DNA of 64,000 nt from Mucilaginibacter rubeus (GTDB lineage Bacteria; Bacteroidota; Bacteroidia; Sphingobacteriales; Sphingobacteriaceae), in contig NZ_CP043450.1 in assembly GCF_003286415.2 (NCBI RefSeq), positions 6,634,001 through 6,698,000 on the forward strand, in the 5' to 3' direction. This document shows, in pieces, positions 16,054-25,009 of this stretch (its first letter is position 1; every line of letters begins with the position of its first letter). The position numbers and the translations under genes were made by a program. The notes under the pieces are model-generated. The model worked only from the letters and a program-made list of their open reading frames with translations, did not search any database and was not told the DNA's origin.

Positions 16054-17316
16054 TTAAATAACTGTGCCACTTGGTATTATAGCTCGTTTCTTAACCACAA
16101 CAATACCATCTTGCACCGTGTGTGTACCATAATCGCCGTCTTCAAGCTTTTCGCCGCAGTTAATGGTTACGTTATCGCCTATGTAGGTGTTTTTGTCGAT
16201 GATCGCGTTTTTAATGTGGCAATTATCTCCAATACCCATAATTGGCGAAGCACTTTCTTTCGATTCGGCAATTTGCTCCAGGGTTTGATAGTTGTCGCTA
16301 CCCATCACGTAGCAGTTTTCAATAATGGTATTAACACCAATACGGGTACGGATACCGATTATCGAATGCGTGATCTGCTTGGCGTTGATGATACAACCGT
16401 CGGCAACGATAGACTTTTCCATCAGCGTACCAGATATTTTTGACGGCGGCAGCATGCGCGCACGGGTATATATCGGGTTTTTATCAAACAGGTTAAACTT
16501 AGGGATATTATCAGTTAAGCCCAGGTTGGCTTCAAAAAATGAAGGAATAGTACCGATATCTGTCCAGTAACCTTCGTATTGGTAGCTGGCTACGCGGTGG
16601 CCTTCAATTGATTGCGGGATGATCTCTTTACCAAAATCGGTACGTTCGTTGCCTTCAAGTAAATCGTACAACAATTTACGGTTAAAGATGTAAATACCCA
16701 TAGATGCCAGGTACACACGGCCTTCGGCCTGCATTTCCGGACTAACTTCTGATGCCCAGCTTTCGAAATTGCTTTTCGGCTTTTCGATAAACGAGGTGAT
16801 CATGTTGTTCTCGTCTGTTTTCAGGATACCAAAGCCTGGAACATCAGCTGCATCAACCGGAATGGTGGCAATTGAAATTTCGGCATTGGTTTCGATATGA
16901 TGGTTGATCATATCTTCAAAATCCATCTGGTATAACTGATCGCCAGAAAGGATCAGAACATACTCAAACTCATGTACCGCCAAATGGTGTAAGCTTTGCC
17001 TAACCGCATCGGCCGTACCCTGGAACCAGGCCACACTTGATGGCGTTTGTTCCGCCGCAAGGATATCAACAAACGCATCACTAAAGCTACTGAAGTGATA
17101 AGTGTTTTTGATATGCTTGTTTAACGATGCCGAGTTAAACTGCGTTAACACATAAATACGTGTAATGCCCGAGTGCAGACAGTTTGAAATGGGAATATCC
17201 ACCAAACGATATTTACCCGCAATTGGTACTGCCGGTTTCGACCGCGTTGCGGTTAGCGGTGATAAGCGGCTGCCCTGGCCGCCACCAAGCACAATGGAAA
17301 TTACTTTGGATGTCAT
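16054..17316 (-). CDS. glgC: glucose-1-phosphate adenylyltransferase
   Basis: This 420-residue enzyme makes ADP-glucose from glucose-1-phosphate and ATP, the first committed step of glycogen synthesis. The N-terminal nucleotide-binding block reads VLGGGQGSRLSPLT, followed by SKPAVPIAGKYRLVDIPISN. Later blocks are VLILSGDQLYQMD and YEGYWTDIGTI. The C-terminal third is a left-handed beta-helix with hexapeptide-type repeats. The length is normal. Its ATG overlaps the glgA stop by four bases, so the two are translated as an operon (glgA first). Confidence 0.95.
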   Translation of the reverse strand: MTSKVISIVLGGGQGSRLSPLTATRSKPAVPIAGKYRLVDIPISNCLHSGITRIYVLTQFNSASLNKHIKNTYHFSSFSDAFVDILAAEQTPSSVAWFQGTADAVRQSLHHLAVHEFEYVLILSGDQLYQMDFEDMINHHIETNAEISIATIPVDAADVPGFGILKTDENNMITSFIEKPKSNFESWASEVSPEMQAEGRVYLASMGIYIFNRKLLYDLLEGNERTDFGKEIIPQSIEGHRVASYQYEGYWTDIGTIPSFFEANLGLTDNIPKFNLFDKNPIYTRARMLPPSKISGTLMEKSIVADGCIINAKQITHSIIGIRTRIGVNTIIENCYVMGSDNYQTLEQIAESKESASPIMGIGDNCHIKNAIIDKNTYIGDNVTINCGEKLEDGDYGTHTVQDGIVVVKKRAIIPSGTVI

Positions 17317-18737
17317 ATAGTGAGTTTTAAGCTTTCGTATAGTTCAATGTATTGTTGTGTTGAGCGTGTCCACGAAAAATCAAGCGCCATCATTTGTTTG
17401 CGCAGCAGCTGCATTTTCGTAGTGTCCTGATAAAGTTGTTTGGCCCTGAACACGGAGTGGCAAATATCCTGAACACTGGCTTGTACAAAGCGGATACCAT
17501 ATCCGCCCTCGTCGCCAAAGTCAATAACAGAATCATTGAGGCCTCCTGTTGTGCGTACAATAGGCATAGTGCCGTAACGCAGCGCATATAATTGGTTAAG
17601 GCCACATGGCTCTACGCGTGATGGCATCAGCAGGAAATCGGCCCCGGCATATATCAGGTGAGCCAACGACTCATCGTAGCCAATAAATACATTGCAATGT
17701 TCCGGGTATTTATTTTTTAGTTGAAGTAGCGCCAGTTCGTTTTCCTTGTCGCCGGCCCCTAATATCACAAAGTTTATTTCGCCCTCGTTCTCCAGCAGGC
17801 TGCGCTCAATTGCGGCAGGCAGCAGGTCGGCACCTTTTTCAACAACTAAACGCCCAATAAAGGTGAATAATGGTTTTTCAGGATCAAGTTCAAAGCGCTT
17901 GCAAATGGCCTCTTTATTAGCCCTTTTACCTTTAGCCAATGTTTTAGCCGAAAATTTAGTTGGGATCATCGGGTCGGTTTGAGGGTTCCAAACCTCGGTG
18001 TCGATGCCGTTCATGATACCGGAGCCCTTTGCCCGTTCAATATAAAACAAGTATTCTAACCCGTTTGAGTTATAAGTAAGTTCCTGCAGGTAAGTTGGCG
18101 AAACAGTGGTATAACGCCAGCTGCATTTAACCGCGGCGGCAAGTGGGTTAATACCACCCGCCCAGTCCAGCAGGCCGGTTTTGGTAAGATCGATTTCGGG
18201 GAGCAATGAAAGCCTGTCCCATCCGAAAGCACCATGATACTGGCCGTTATGTATGGTAAATACGGTTGGCGTATGAGCCAATCGTGTATAAAGTTTTGAA
18301 TGATAAAGCAGGAAAGGTACCAACCCTGTATGATGATCGTGGCAGTGGATCAAATCGGGCGTTTGCTGCGAATAGCTGATCCAATCTAAAAACGCCAGTT
18401 GAAAGGCAATGAACTGTTCGCGTTCATCGGGGTAGCTGTATACATTTTCTCTATCAAGTAAACCTGGGATCTTCACTAAATAAAGTTCAAAACCAAGCTT
18501 ATTTGTTTTTTCTTTCAGGATCTCGAAGAAAAGACGGCGGTTGCCAAGTAAAGTAGCCGCGGCAAAAACAATTTCAAAATCGTTTTCCTGGGTAAACTTG
18601 CGGTCGTAAAAAGGCAAAACAACAGCAGCCTGCAAACCTGCAAGGTTCTGGTACTTAGGCAATGCGCCAACAACATCTGCCAACCCGCCAACTTTGGCAA
18701 CGGGATAGCATTCAGCACTCAAATGGTATATTTTCAT
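17313..18737 (-). CDS. glgA: glycogen synthase (ADP-glucose dependent)
   Basis: This 474-residue GT5 glycosyltransferase extends alpha-1,4-glucan from ADP-glucose. The N-terminal KVGGLADVVGALPK is the ADP-glucose-binding K-x-G-G-L motif. The C-terminal Rossmann domain holds FIGRLVVEKGADLL and the acidic PSRVEPCGLNQLYALRYG motif. It begins 17 residues after the usual start pattern with MKIYHLSAECYPVAK. It leads the glgA-glgC operon. No branching enzyme or phosphorylase is in the window. Confidence 0.95.
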   Translation of the reverse strand: MKIYHLSAECYPVAKVGGLADVVGALPKYQNLAGLQAAVVLPFYDRKFTQENDFEIVFAAATLLGNRRLFFEILKEKTNKLGFELYLVKIPGLLDRENVYSYPDEREQFIAFQLAFLDWISYSQQTPDLIHCHDHHTGLVPFLLYHSKLYTRLAHTPTVFTIHNGQYHGAFGWDRLSLLPEIDLTKTGLLDWAGGINPLAAAVKCSWRYTTVSPTYLQELTYNSNGLEYLFYIERAKGSGIMNGIDTEVWNPQTDPMIPTKFSAKTLAKGKRANKEAICKRFELDPEKPLFTFIGRLVVEKGADLLPAAIERSLLENEGEINFVILGAGDKENELALLQLKNKYPEHCNVFIGYDESLAHLIYAGADFLLMPSRVEPCGLNQLYALRYGTMPIVRTTGGLNDSVIDFGDEGGYGIRFVQASVQDICHSVFRAKQLYQDTTKMQLLRKQMMALDFSWTRSTQQYIELYESLKLTI

Positions 18738-19074
18738 TCAGGTTTTATTGGCTCAATTTAAGCAAAGATTACCAAAAGAGAAACCTATGAGAATTAATAT
18801 AGTTTTTAAAAATTTAGATAAAAAGCGCTGAAATATTATTATCGTTAAGATGTTATAGTTGTAAAAATGATAGGTAAAAGGGGGGATTGGAAACAGACGG
18901 GATATATGAATTAGGCACCTTGGCTATCGGTTTAACTGCAATATGGCTTAATATGTCATTGCGAGCGCAGCGCGGCAATCGCACAGAGGCAGAACCGCTC
19001 TGCATAGCATGCGATTGCTTCGTCGTTCCTCCTCGCAATGACATTTTAGAAATCTACCTTTACGGGCAGGGCAA
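18738..19074. other. intergenic stretch holding a family B repeat
   Basis: A gene-free stretch between polA and glgA, both on the minus strand. The A/T-rich part next to glgA probably holds its promoter, though no exact box was seen. The rest is the palindromic repeat listed separately. Confidence 0.5.
18955..19042. repeat. palindromic CATTGCGAG...CTCGCAATG repeat (family B)
   Basis: GTCATTGCGAGCGCAGCG at the left is mirrored by CCTCGCAATGAC at the right. The inner arms are GGCAATCGCAC and ATGCGATTGC. Two further copies lie at 24571-24650 and 53402-53480, which shows a dispersed repeat family of about 80-90 bases. Confidence 0.85.
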
Positions 19075-21882
19075 TTAATGTGCCTCCAGCCAGTTTAAAC
19101 CTGTTCCAATTTCAACCATGATAGGTACTTCGGTTTTGATGGCGTTTTTCATGTTGTGCATGATGATTGGTTTCACAATTTCAACTTCATGATGCGGCAC
19201 GTCAAACACCAACTCGTCATGTACCTGCATGGTCATGCGGGTATCCAGTTTTTGAGCTTTTAGTTCACGATGGATGTTGATCATGGCTATCTTGATCATA
19301 TCGGCTGCAGAGCCCTGTATTGGGGCGTTGATGGCATTTCGCTCGGCAAAACCACGAACGGTTGCATTGGCCGAGTTAATATCACGCAGGTAACGACGGC
19401 GTCCCATCAGCGTGCATACATATCCGTTTTCACGGGCAAAGTTCATGGTATCGCTCATGTATTGTTTAATACCTGCAAACTGTACAAAGTATTGTTCTAT
19501 GATTTCGGCGGCTTCTTTACGCGGAATACCCAAACTTTGTGATAAACCAAAAGCCGACTGCCCATAAATAATGCCGAAGTTAACCGCTTTTGCATTGCGG
19601 CGCTGATCGCTGGTTACCTCATCAAGCCCGATACCGTAAACATTGGCAGCGGTGGCTGTATGGATATCGTGGTTATTGATAAAGGCCTGCATCATGTTCG
19701 GATCTTTGCTAATCTCGGCTATAATGCGAAGCTCGATCTGCGAGTAATCGGCAGATACAATGGTGTGGTTATTATCCCTTGGGATAAATGCCTTCCTCAC
19801 TTCCCGGCCCCGCTCTGTGCGGATCGGGATATTTTGCAGGTTGGGATTCACGCTGCTTAAACGACCTGTGGCGGCAACAGCTTGGTTATACGAGGTATGC
19901 ACCCTGCCGGTTTTCGGGTTAACCATCTGCGGCAACGCATCTACGTATGTTGATTTTAGTTTTTGAAGCTGACGGAAATCAAGGATATCACGCACGATAT
20001 CGCTTTTGGCGGCTAAAGAAAGCAACACATCCTCGCCGGTTTGGTACTGACCGGTTTTGGTTTTTTTGGCTTTAGGGTCAAGCAACAATTTTTCAAACAA
20101 CACCTCGCCCAATTGCTTTGGCGACGCGATATTGAATTTTACGCCTGCTTTTTCATAAACCGTTTTTTCGTACTGGGCTATGTCAGTTTCCAATTGCTTG
20201 CTGAAATCGCGCAGGGTATCATGGTCTATTTTTACGCCCTCGTACTCCATATCGGCAAGTACATAGATCAGCGGGTGTTCTATCTCATTCACCAGTTTTT
20301 CGCCTTCAACCTCTTTTAATTTCGGCTCGAAAACATTTTTGAGTTGTAAGGTGATGTCAGCGTCTTCGGCTGCGTACTCTTTTATTTTTTCAAACTCTAC
20401 ATCGCGCATATTGCCCTGGTTTTTGCCTTTGGCGCCAATAAGCTCGGTGATGGACACCGGTTTATAGCCCAGGTAATTTTCTGACAGGATATCCATGTTA
20501 TGGCGGGTATCCGGATCAATAATATAATGTGCCAGCATGGTATCAAACAGGGGGCCTTTTACCTCAATGTTGTACCATTTCAACATCAGGATATCAAACT
20601 TAATGTTTTGCCCTATTTTGCCGATGTTTTCGTTTTCAAGTATTTCTTTAAATTCGGTAGCAATGTTTTGCGCAGCAACCTGATCGGCAGAAACCGGTAC
20701 ATACCAGCCTTCGCCGGGTTTAACGGAGAAGGACAGGCCTACCAACTCACAATGATTAGGATCGGTTCCGGTAGTTTCGGTATCGAAACAAAAAGTTTGC
20801 TGTTGGGCTAATATTTTAATGAGATCTGCACGTTTTTCGGCAGTATCGGCCAGATGATATTCGTGCGGGGTATTGTTGATGTTTTTGGCGGCGATAGTAA
20901 GGTCCTCATGGATGTCTTCCACATCAACAGTCATGGTAGTACGTCCGGTTGCTACCGGAGCCCCAAACAGATCAGTTTGTGTGCCGGCCGATTTTAACTC
21001 CGTAATACTGAAATCATCGCCAAACACGCGGCGACCAAGTGTGCGGAATTCTAATTCAGCAAACAATGGCTCTAACAATTCTTTACTTGGTGCGCATACT
21101 TCCAAACCTTCTTCATCCAGTTCAACCGGAACGTTCAGTAATATGGTAGCCAGTTTTTTGGACATCAGCCCCTGATCTTTAAACTGCTCCACATTTTCGC
21201 GCTGTTTGCCTTTCAATTCGTGGCTATGGTCAAAGATGTTTTCCATCGAGCCGTATTGTTTGATAAGCGTTTTGGCTGTTTTTTCGCCGATGCCCGGAAT
21301 GCCCGGGATGCCGTCTACCGCATCGCCCCAAAGGCCTAAAATATCTATTACCTGATCAACGCGCTCAATTTCCCATTTGGCCAATATTTCTTTAACACCC
21401 TGTATCTCCATTTCGTTACCCATACGGGCGGGTTTATAAATGAAAATATTGTCTGACACCAGCTGGCCGAAATCCTTATCGGGCGTCATACAATAAACGG
21501 TGTAGCCCTTTTGCTCGGCTTTTTTGGCAAGGGTACCGATGATATCATCGGCCTCGTATCCATCAGATGTGATAACCGGGATATTAAAGCCCAGTATGAT
21601 TTTTATAACATAAGGTAAAGCCTTTGCCAAATCTTCGGGCATGGCTTCGCGGTGGGCTTTGTAACCTTCAAAATCGGTATGCCGTTCGGTTGGTGCTTCG
21701 GTATCAAAAACCACGGCCATATGGGTGGGGGCCTCTTTTTTCAAAACATCGAGCAGTGTATTGGTAAACCCCATCATTGCCGAAGTGTTTAACCCGTTTG
21801 ATGTAAACCGGGGTGTTTTACTCAAAGCAAAATGAGCCCGGTAAATGAGGGCCATGCCATCCAAAAGAAATAGTTTTTTCAT
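19075..21882 (-). CDS. polA: DNA polymerase I
   Basis: A 935-residue enzyme from the ATG at 21882 (MKKLFLLDGMALIYRAHFAL). An in-frame earlier start at 21927 adds 15 residues not seen in the family. Residues 1-290 are the 5'-3' flap exonuclease (VVFDTEAPTERH, SDGYEADDIIGTLA). A 3'-5' exonuclease domain follows with an intact FDTETTGTD motif, so proofreading is likely. The polymerase domain holds motif A (VSADYSQIELRI), motif B (RRNAKAVNFGIIYG) and motif C (QVHDELVFDV). It processes Okazaki fragments and fills repair gaps. Confidence 0.95.
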   Translation of the reverse strand: MKKLFLLDGMALIYRAHFALSKTPRFTSNGLNTSAMMGFTNTLLDVLKKEAPTHMAVVFDTEAPTERHTDFEGYKAHREAMPEDLAKALPYVIKIILGFNIPVITSDGYEADDIIGTLAKKAEQKGYTVYCMTPDKDFGQLVSDNIFIYKPARMGNEMEIQGVKEILAKWEIERVDQVIDILGLWGDAVDGIPGIPGIGEKTAKTLIKQYGSMENIFDHSHELKGKQRENVEQFKDQGLMSKKLATILLNVPVELDEEGLEVCAPSKELLEPLFAELEFRTLGRRVFGDDFSITELKSAGTQTDLFGAPVATGRTTMTVDVEDIHEDLTIAAKNINNTPHEYHLADTAEKRADLIKILAQQQTFCFDTETTGTDPNHCELVGLSFSVKPGEGWYVPVSADQVAAQNIATEFKEILENENIGKIGQNIKFDILMLKWYNIEVKGPLFDTMLAHYIIDPDTRHNMDILSENYLGYKPVSITELIGAKGKNQGNMRDVEFEKIKEYAAEDADITLQLKNVFEPKLKEVEGEKLVNEIEHPLIYVLADMEYEGVKIDHDTLRDFSKQLETDIAQYEKTVYEKAGVKFNIASPKQLGEVLFEKLLLDPKAKKTKTGQYQTGEDVLLSLAAKSDIVRDILDFRQLQKLKSTYVDALPQMVNPKTGRVHTSYNQAVAATGRLSSVNPNLQNIPIRTERGREVRKAFIPRDNNHTIVSADYSQIELRIIAEISKDPNMMQAFINNHDIHTATAANVYGIGLDEVTSDQRRNAKAVNFGIIYGQSAFGLSQSLGIPRKEAAEIIEQYFVQFAGIKQYMSDTMNFARENGYVCTLMGRRRYLRDINSANATVRGFAERNAINAPIQGSAADMIKIAMINIHRELKAQKLDTRMTMQVHDELVFDVPHHEVEIVKPIIMHNMKNAIKTEVPIMVEIGTGLNWLEAH

Positions 21883-21977
21883 AATTATTTTAACACGAAT
21901 TATACCGAAAAGGCAATCATCACCCAATAGCGCAGGTAATGGTTTCCTGCAAAGTACACCAATTTTAATGAATTACG

Positions 21978-22562
21978 CTAATACAAATTAGCGTCTGTTT
22001 GTTTAAAACTACAGGTAGGAATGTGATCATTAACCATACCGGTGGCCTGCATAAAAGCATAACAAATAGTGGTGCCAAAGAACTTAAAACCACGTTTTTT
22101 CATGTCTTTAGCTATCGCGTCAGACTCGGGACTGGTTGCCGGTGTTGCGTTAGAGTTGTTCATGATGGCTTTCCCCCCTGGCATAAAACTATAAAGGTAT
22201 TTATCAAAAGAGCCAAACTCTTTTTGTATATCGATAAACAGTTTAGCGTTACTAATGGAGGTTTGTATTTTAAGCCGATTACGAATAATGCCTTCATCCT
22301 GCAGCAGGCGCTCAACATCATTCACAGTAAAGGCTGCCACCTTCTGTACATCAAAATTGGCGAACGCTTTACGGTAAGCCTCCCGACGGCGCAGGATCGT
22401 GATCCAGCTCAACCCTGCCTGCGCAGATTCAAGGATCATGAATTCAAAAAAGGTATGGTCGTCATGAACCTCTTTTCCCCACTCCTGGTCGTGATATTTA
22501 ATATATAGTTCATCAGTGCCTGCCCAGGAGCAGCGGGTTGGGTTGTTGGTTTGATTGCTCAT
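21978..22562 (-). CDS. tag: DNA-3-methyladenine glycosylase I
   Basis: A 194-residue base-excision repair enzyme that removes 3-methyladenine. RCSWAGTDELYIKYHDQEWG opens the protein. The zinc-snap ligands are all present: Cys in RCSW, His in KYHDQEW, and His and Cys in NDHIPTC. The helix-hairpin-helix-like core QAGLSWITILRRREAYRKAF and the FFGTTICYAFMQATGMVNDH end are standard. It shares one base with the stop of the ExbD-like gene upstream (TAATG), so the two are coupled. Confidence 0.95.
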   Translation of the reverse strand: MSNQTNNPTRCSWAGTDELYIKYHDQEWGKEVHDDHTFFEFMILESAQAGLSWITILRRREAYRKAFANFDVQKVAAFTVNDVERLLQDEGIIRNRLKIQTSISNAKLFIDIQKEFGSFDKYLYSFMPGGKAIMNNSNATPATSPESDAIAKDMKKRGFKFFGTTICYAFMQATGMVNDHIPTCSFKQTDANLY

Positions 22563-23161
22563 TATATTGGTCTTAGGTAGGAATAAATGATTGAAAATTT
22601 GTTGATTTTTTGCTGCCCCAGCATGGCTATTACATCTTTGATCACAGGGTATGGAGTTTCCGCATCGGCCATGATGAAAATACGCGATCTTCTGTTATGT
22701 TTTTCGAAAGTAGCCTTATGCGATTCCTTTATCCATTCGGCTAATTCATCGAGTGCTAACCCCGGTTGATTGTAATAATCCGCAGCGTTATAATAACTCG
22801 AAATATATTTTTTGATTTGAACCAGTGGTGTTCCGATAATGTCCGTTTCGCCAAATTTAGTTATCTCCGCCGGCGTGAAATCGGTATTGTGTCTACCTCC
22901 CATTTGCTTTAGTGTTTCTTCTCGTACATCCGCTGCATCAAACCTTAACATTAGCTTTTTTTGCCCTATGAGTATAGTAGTTATGTAGCTTTCCGGATCC
23001 GCAGTATTAAAATAATGCCCTGTTGGCAAATTGATTTGGATAGGATAAGGTGTTGAAGGACGATAGCCAGATATGCAAAACAATAAAATAATCAATAATA
23101 AATTGACCATTGGAAACATGTCAATATTGAACAGCTTTCTGCGTGGGTGAGGTTTGTACAT
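22562..23161 (-). CDS. ExbD/TolR-like protein lacking the channel aspartate
   Basis: A 199-residue protein from the ATG at 23161; an upstream in-frame start would add 15 residues ahead of a basic cytoplasmic end. One transmembrane helix follows the family lead-in NIDMFPMVN. In ExbD/TolR this reads NIDMTPMVD, where the Asp carries protons through the ExbB/ExbD motor. Here it is Asn. The periplasmic part (residues 35-199) ends in an ExbD-like fold (YPVIKDVIAMLGQQKINKFSI). No exbB/tolQ or tonB gene is nearby. It is coupled to tag. It may be an inactive or repurposed motor homologue. Confidence 0.65.
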   Translation of the reverse strand: MYKPHPRRKLFNIDMFPMVNLLLIILLFCISGYRPSTPYPIQINLPTGHYFNTADPESYITTILIGQKKLMLRFDAADVREETLKQMGGRHNTDFTPAEITKFGETDIIGTPLVQIKKYISSYYNAADYYNQPGLALDELAEWIKESHKATFEKHNRRSRIFIMADAETPYPVIKDVIAMLGQQKINKFSIIYSYLRPI

Positions 23162-23255
23162 GGTGTGGTAGGTTAGGTAAACAGCGTTGTTATAAGGGTG
23201 AAGCAATCTTAGTTAATTATGCTTGCTTCTTCCTTATAACGAAGCTGTTGTATAC

Positions 23256-23603
23256 TTATTTCACTTCATTCAACTCATCCCAGTATTCAACTGCTCTTCT
23301 GTAATGCGGAATAACAATTGAGCCGCCTACCAGGTTGGCTATCATGAAGATCTCGTTCATTTCATCATGATTAACGCCGGCCTCGTGACATTTGCCGAGG
23401 TGGTATTTGATACAATCGTCGCAACGCAAAACCATGCTGGCTACCAGGCCAAGCATCTCTTTGGTTTTAACGTCAAGCGCGCCTTCGGCGTAGCTGGTTG
23501 TATCGAGTGCAAAAAAGCGTTTGATGTTGGTATTGGCGGTCTCCATGATCCTTTCGTTCATCTTAGAGCGATAGGCGTCAAATTCTTCTACAAGTTTTCC
23601 CAC
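23256..23603 (-). CDS. carboxymuconolactone decarboxylase family (AhpD-like) protein
   Basis: A 115-residue all-helical protein. The pattern VLRCDDCIKYHLGKCHEAGV holds the C-x-x-C and the His eight residues after the first Cys, as in AhpD-type peroxidase partners. A second helix with DEMNEIFMIANLVGGS follows. Such proteins act as disulfide-based antioxidant enzymes or as gamma-carboxymuconolactone decarboxylases; the C-x-x-C favours the redox role. It is a single gene, divergent from the VOC gene that begins about 110 bases away. Confidence 0.85.
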   Translation of the reverse strand: MGKLVEEFDAYRSKMNERIMETANTNIKRFFALDTTSYAEGALDVKTKEMLGLVASMVLRCDDCIKYHLGKCHEAGVNHDEMNEIFMIANLVGGSIVIPHYRRAVEYWDELNEVK

Positions 23604-23715
23604 GGGATGTTGTGTTTGTTAATAAAATTTAAGCTAATTAAGCTAAAATATTTAGCATTTGAAAGAGCGGATCGTTATTTTTATAGCCGCTAATCAAAAT
23701 TTTTACGCGCTAATT

Positions 23716-24096
23716 ATGGAAAGTTTATCGCCCAATATTTTTGTAAATGATATTAACCAAACCATCAGTTTTTATGAACTGTTAGGTTTCAAAGTTACCA
23801 TGAGTGTCCCTGAAACCGGTACCGATCTGGTTTGGGCCATGATGACCAATGGCAGTGTAATCATGATGTTTCAGACGTATGATAGTTTGGGCGAGGATCT
23901 GCCTGATATACAGCGTACCGACGGAGGTTCGTTACTGTTATATATCAACCTTAAAAATATCCGTGCGTTTTTTGAAGAAATAAAGGAAAAGGTAACCGTA
24001 TTAAAAGGTCTTGAAACTACTTTTTATGGCGCTACCGAGTTCTCGATAAAAGATAATAACGGCTATGTGCTTACTTTTGCCGAACATGATGCCTAA
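23716..24096 (+). CDS. VOC-superfamily protein (glyoxalase/bleomycin-resistance fold)
   Basis: A 126-residue protein from the ATG at 23716 (MESLSPNIFVNDIN). An upstream TTG at 23659 would add residues with no family match. The pattern QTISFYELLGFKVTMSVPE and the C-terminal TEFSIKDNNGYVLTFAEH are characteristic of one VOC module pair. The final Glu is a usual metal ligand. The substrate is unknown. A second, unrelated VOC gene follows 70 bases later on the same strand. Confidence 0.8.
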   Translation: MESLSPNIFVNDINQTISFYELLGFKVTMSVPETGTDLVWAMMTNGSVIMMFQTYDSLGEDLPDIQRTDGGSLLLYINLKNIRAFFEEIKEKVTVLKGLETTFYGATEFSIKDNNGYVLTFAEHDA

Positions 24097-24135
24097 TATT
24101 ATCATAAAACTTAGTTAAATAATTATTATTAAACG

Positions 24136-24165
24136 TCTCCCCTTTAGGGGAGATTTAGAGGGGCT
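24136..24165 (+). repeat. short CTCCCCTTTAGGGGAG hairpin repeat (family E)
   Basis: The hairpin TCTCCCCTTTAGGGGAGA, followed by TTTAGAGGGGCTTA, ends just before the second VOC start codon. A sister element at 55214-55240 has the same layout and also runs into a CTTA tail. It may affect translation of the VOC gene because it covers the ribosome-binding region. Confidence 0.6.
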
Positions 24166-24166
24166 T

Positions 24167-24526
24167 ATGATCAACTTTAAACGCGCCGACCATATCCAGG
24201 TTTGTGTTCCGCTGGAACGGCTGGAAGAAGCAATGATTTTTTACACAGATGTTGTGGGTTTGCAACGCATAGAACGGCCTGCCTTTAAGTCAAAAGGCTA
24301 CTGGTTTCAAATAGCGGATATCCAACTTCATTTAAGTACCGAAGACGCCTTGCCCCGTACATCGCGCCATACAGCCTTTGAGGTTACCGATATTGCCGAA
24401 GCCCGCCGGCATTTGGAAAGTTATGGCGTTGAGTTTTGGGAAGAACCGATTATTCCCGGTCGCACCCGGTTTTCGTTTATTGACCCATTTGGAAACAGGA
24501 TGGAATTGCTGCAGTTTACGGTGTGA
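24167..24526 (+). CDS. VOC-superfamily protein
   Basis: A 119-residue protein with HIQVCVPLERLEEAMIFYTD, then a QLHLSTEDALPRTSRHTAFE middle and the C-terminal FIDPFGNRMELLQF. The His of HIQV, the His of HLST/HTAF and the Glu of MELLQ are the expected metal ligands of glyoxalase-like VOC enzymes. The family includes glyoxalases, dioxygenases and resistance proteins; the substrate is not predictable here. Its start lies directly after a hairpin repeat. Confidence 0.8.
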   Translation: MINFKRADHIQVCVPLERLEEAMIFYTDVVGLQRIERPAFKSKGYWFQIADIQLHLSTEDALPRTSRHTAFEVTDIAEARRHLESYGVEFWEEPIIPGRTRFSFIDPFGNRMELLQFTV

Positions 24527-24570
24527 TATTAAAATAAAAATGATTGCCGGGTGGCGGCTTAGAAAACCAG

Positions 24571-24650
24571 GTCATTGCGAGGCACGAAGCAATCGCACGG
24601 AGGCAAAGTCGCTCTGTATAGCATGCGATTGCTTCGTGCCTCGCAATGAC
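24571..24650. repeat. palindromic repeat, best-preserved copy of family B
   Basis: The first 22 bases and the last 22 bases are near-perfect complements: GTCATTGCGAGGCACGAAGC at the left mirrors GCTTCGTGCCTCGCAATGAC at the right. The middle has GGAGGCAAAGTCGCTCTGTA. It lies between the convergent VOC and alkyltransferase-like genes. Confidence 0.9.
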
Positions 24651-24676
24651 ATGGTTTTGATTTTAAAGGAATTACA

Positions 24677-25009
24677 TCACAACGCCAGTTCCACCATCGG
24701 GTCCCAGAAATGCAATTTAAAATCCTGGATCTGATCGTCAATAACTTTTACGCCTTCGCTTTCCAGCATTTCGGCCATACGGTTGCCGCCAAAATGAGCT
24801 TTCGCTGTTAATAATCCCTGACGGTTTACTACACGATGGGCAGGTACAGGTGGTTTTACATTTCCGGCTGCCTGCATGGCCCAGCCTACCATACGCGATG
24901 AACCTTTGGTGCCAAGGTAAGCCGCTATAGCGCCATAAGAGGTTACCCGTCCCGGTGGAATGAGGCGGGCTACCTGGTATACTTTTTCAAAAAAATTAAT
25001 CTCTTCCAT
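24677..25009 (-). CDS. alkyltransferase-like protein (MGMT family without active Cys)
   Basis: A 110-residue protein with the MGMT DNA-binding wing IPPGRVTSYGAIAAYLG and SSRMVGWAMQ. The active-site motif PCHRV of true methyltransferases reads PAHRVV, so the acceptor Cys is Ala. Proteins like this (ATLs) bind O6-alkylguanine and flag it for nucleotide excision repair without removing the alkyl group. It shares one base with the trmB stop (TAATG), which indicates coupling with a tRNA modification gene. Confidence 0.85.
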   Translation of the reverse strand: MEEINFFEKVYQVARLIPPGRVTSYGAIAAYLGTKGSSRMVGWAMQAAGNVKPPVPAHRVVNRQGLLTAKAHFGGNRMAEMLESEGVKVIDDQIQDFKLHFWDPMVELAL

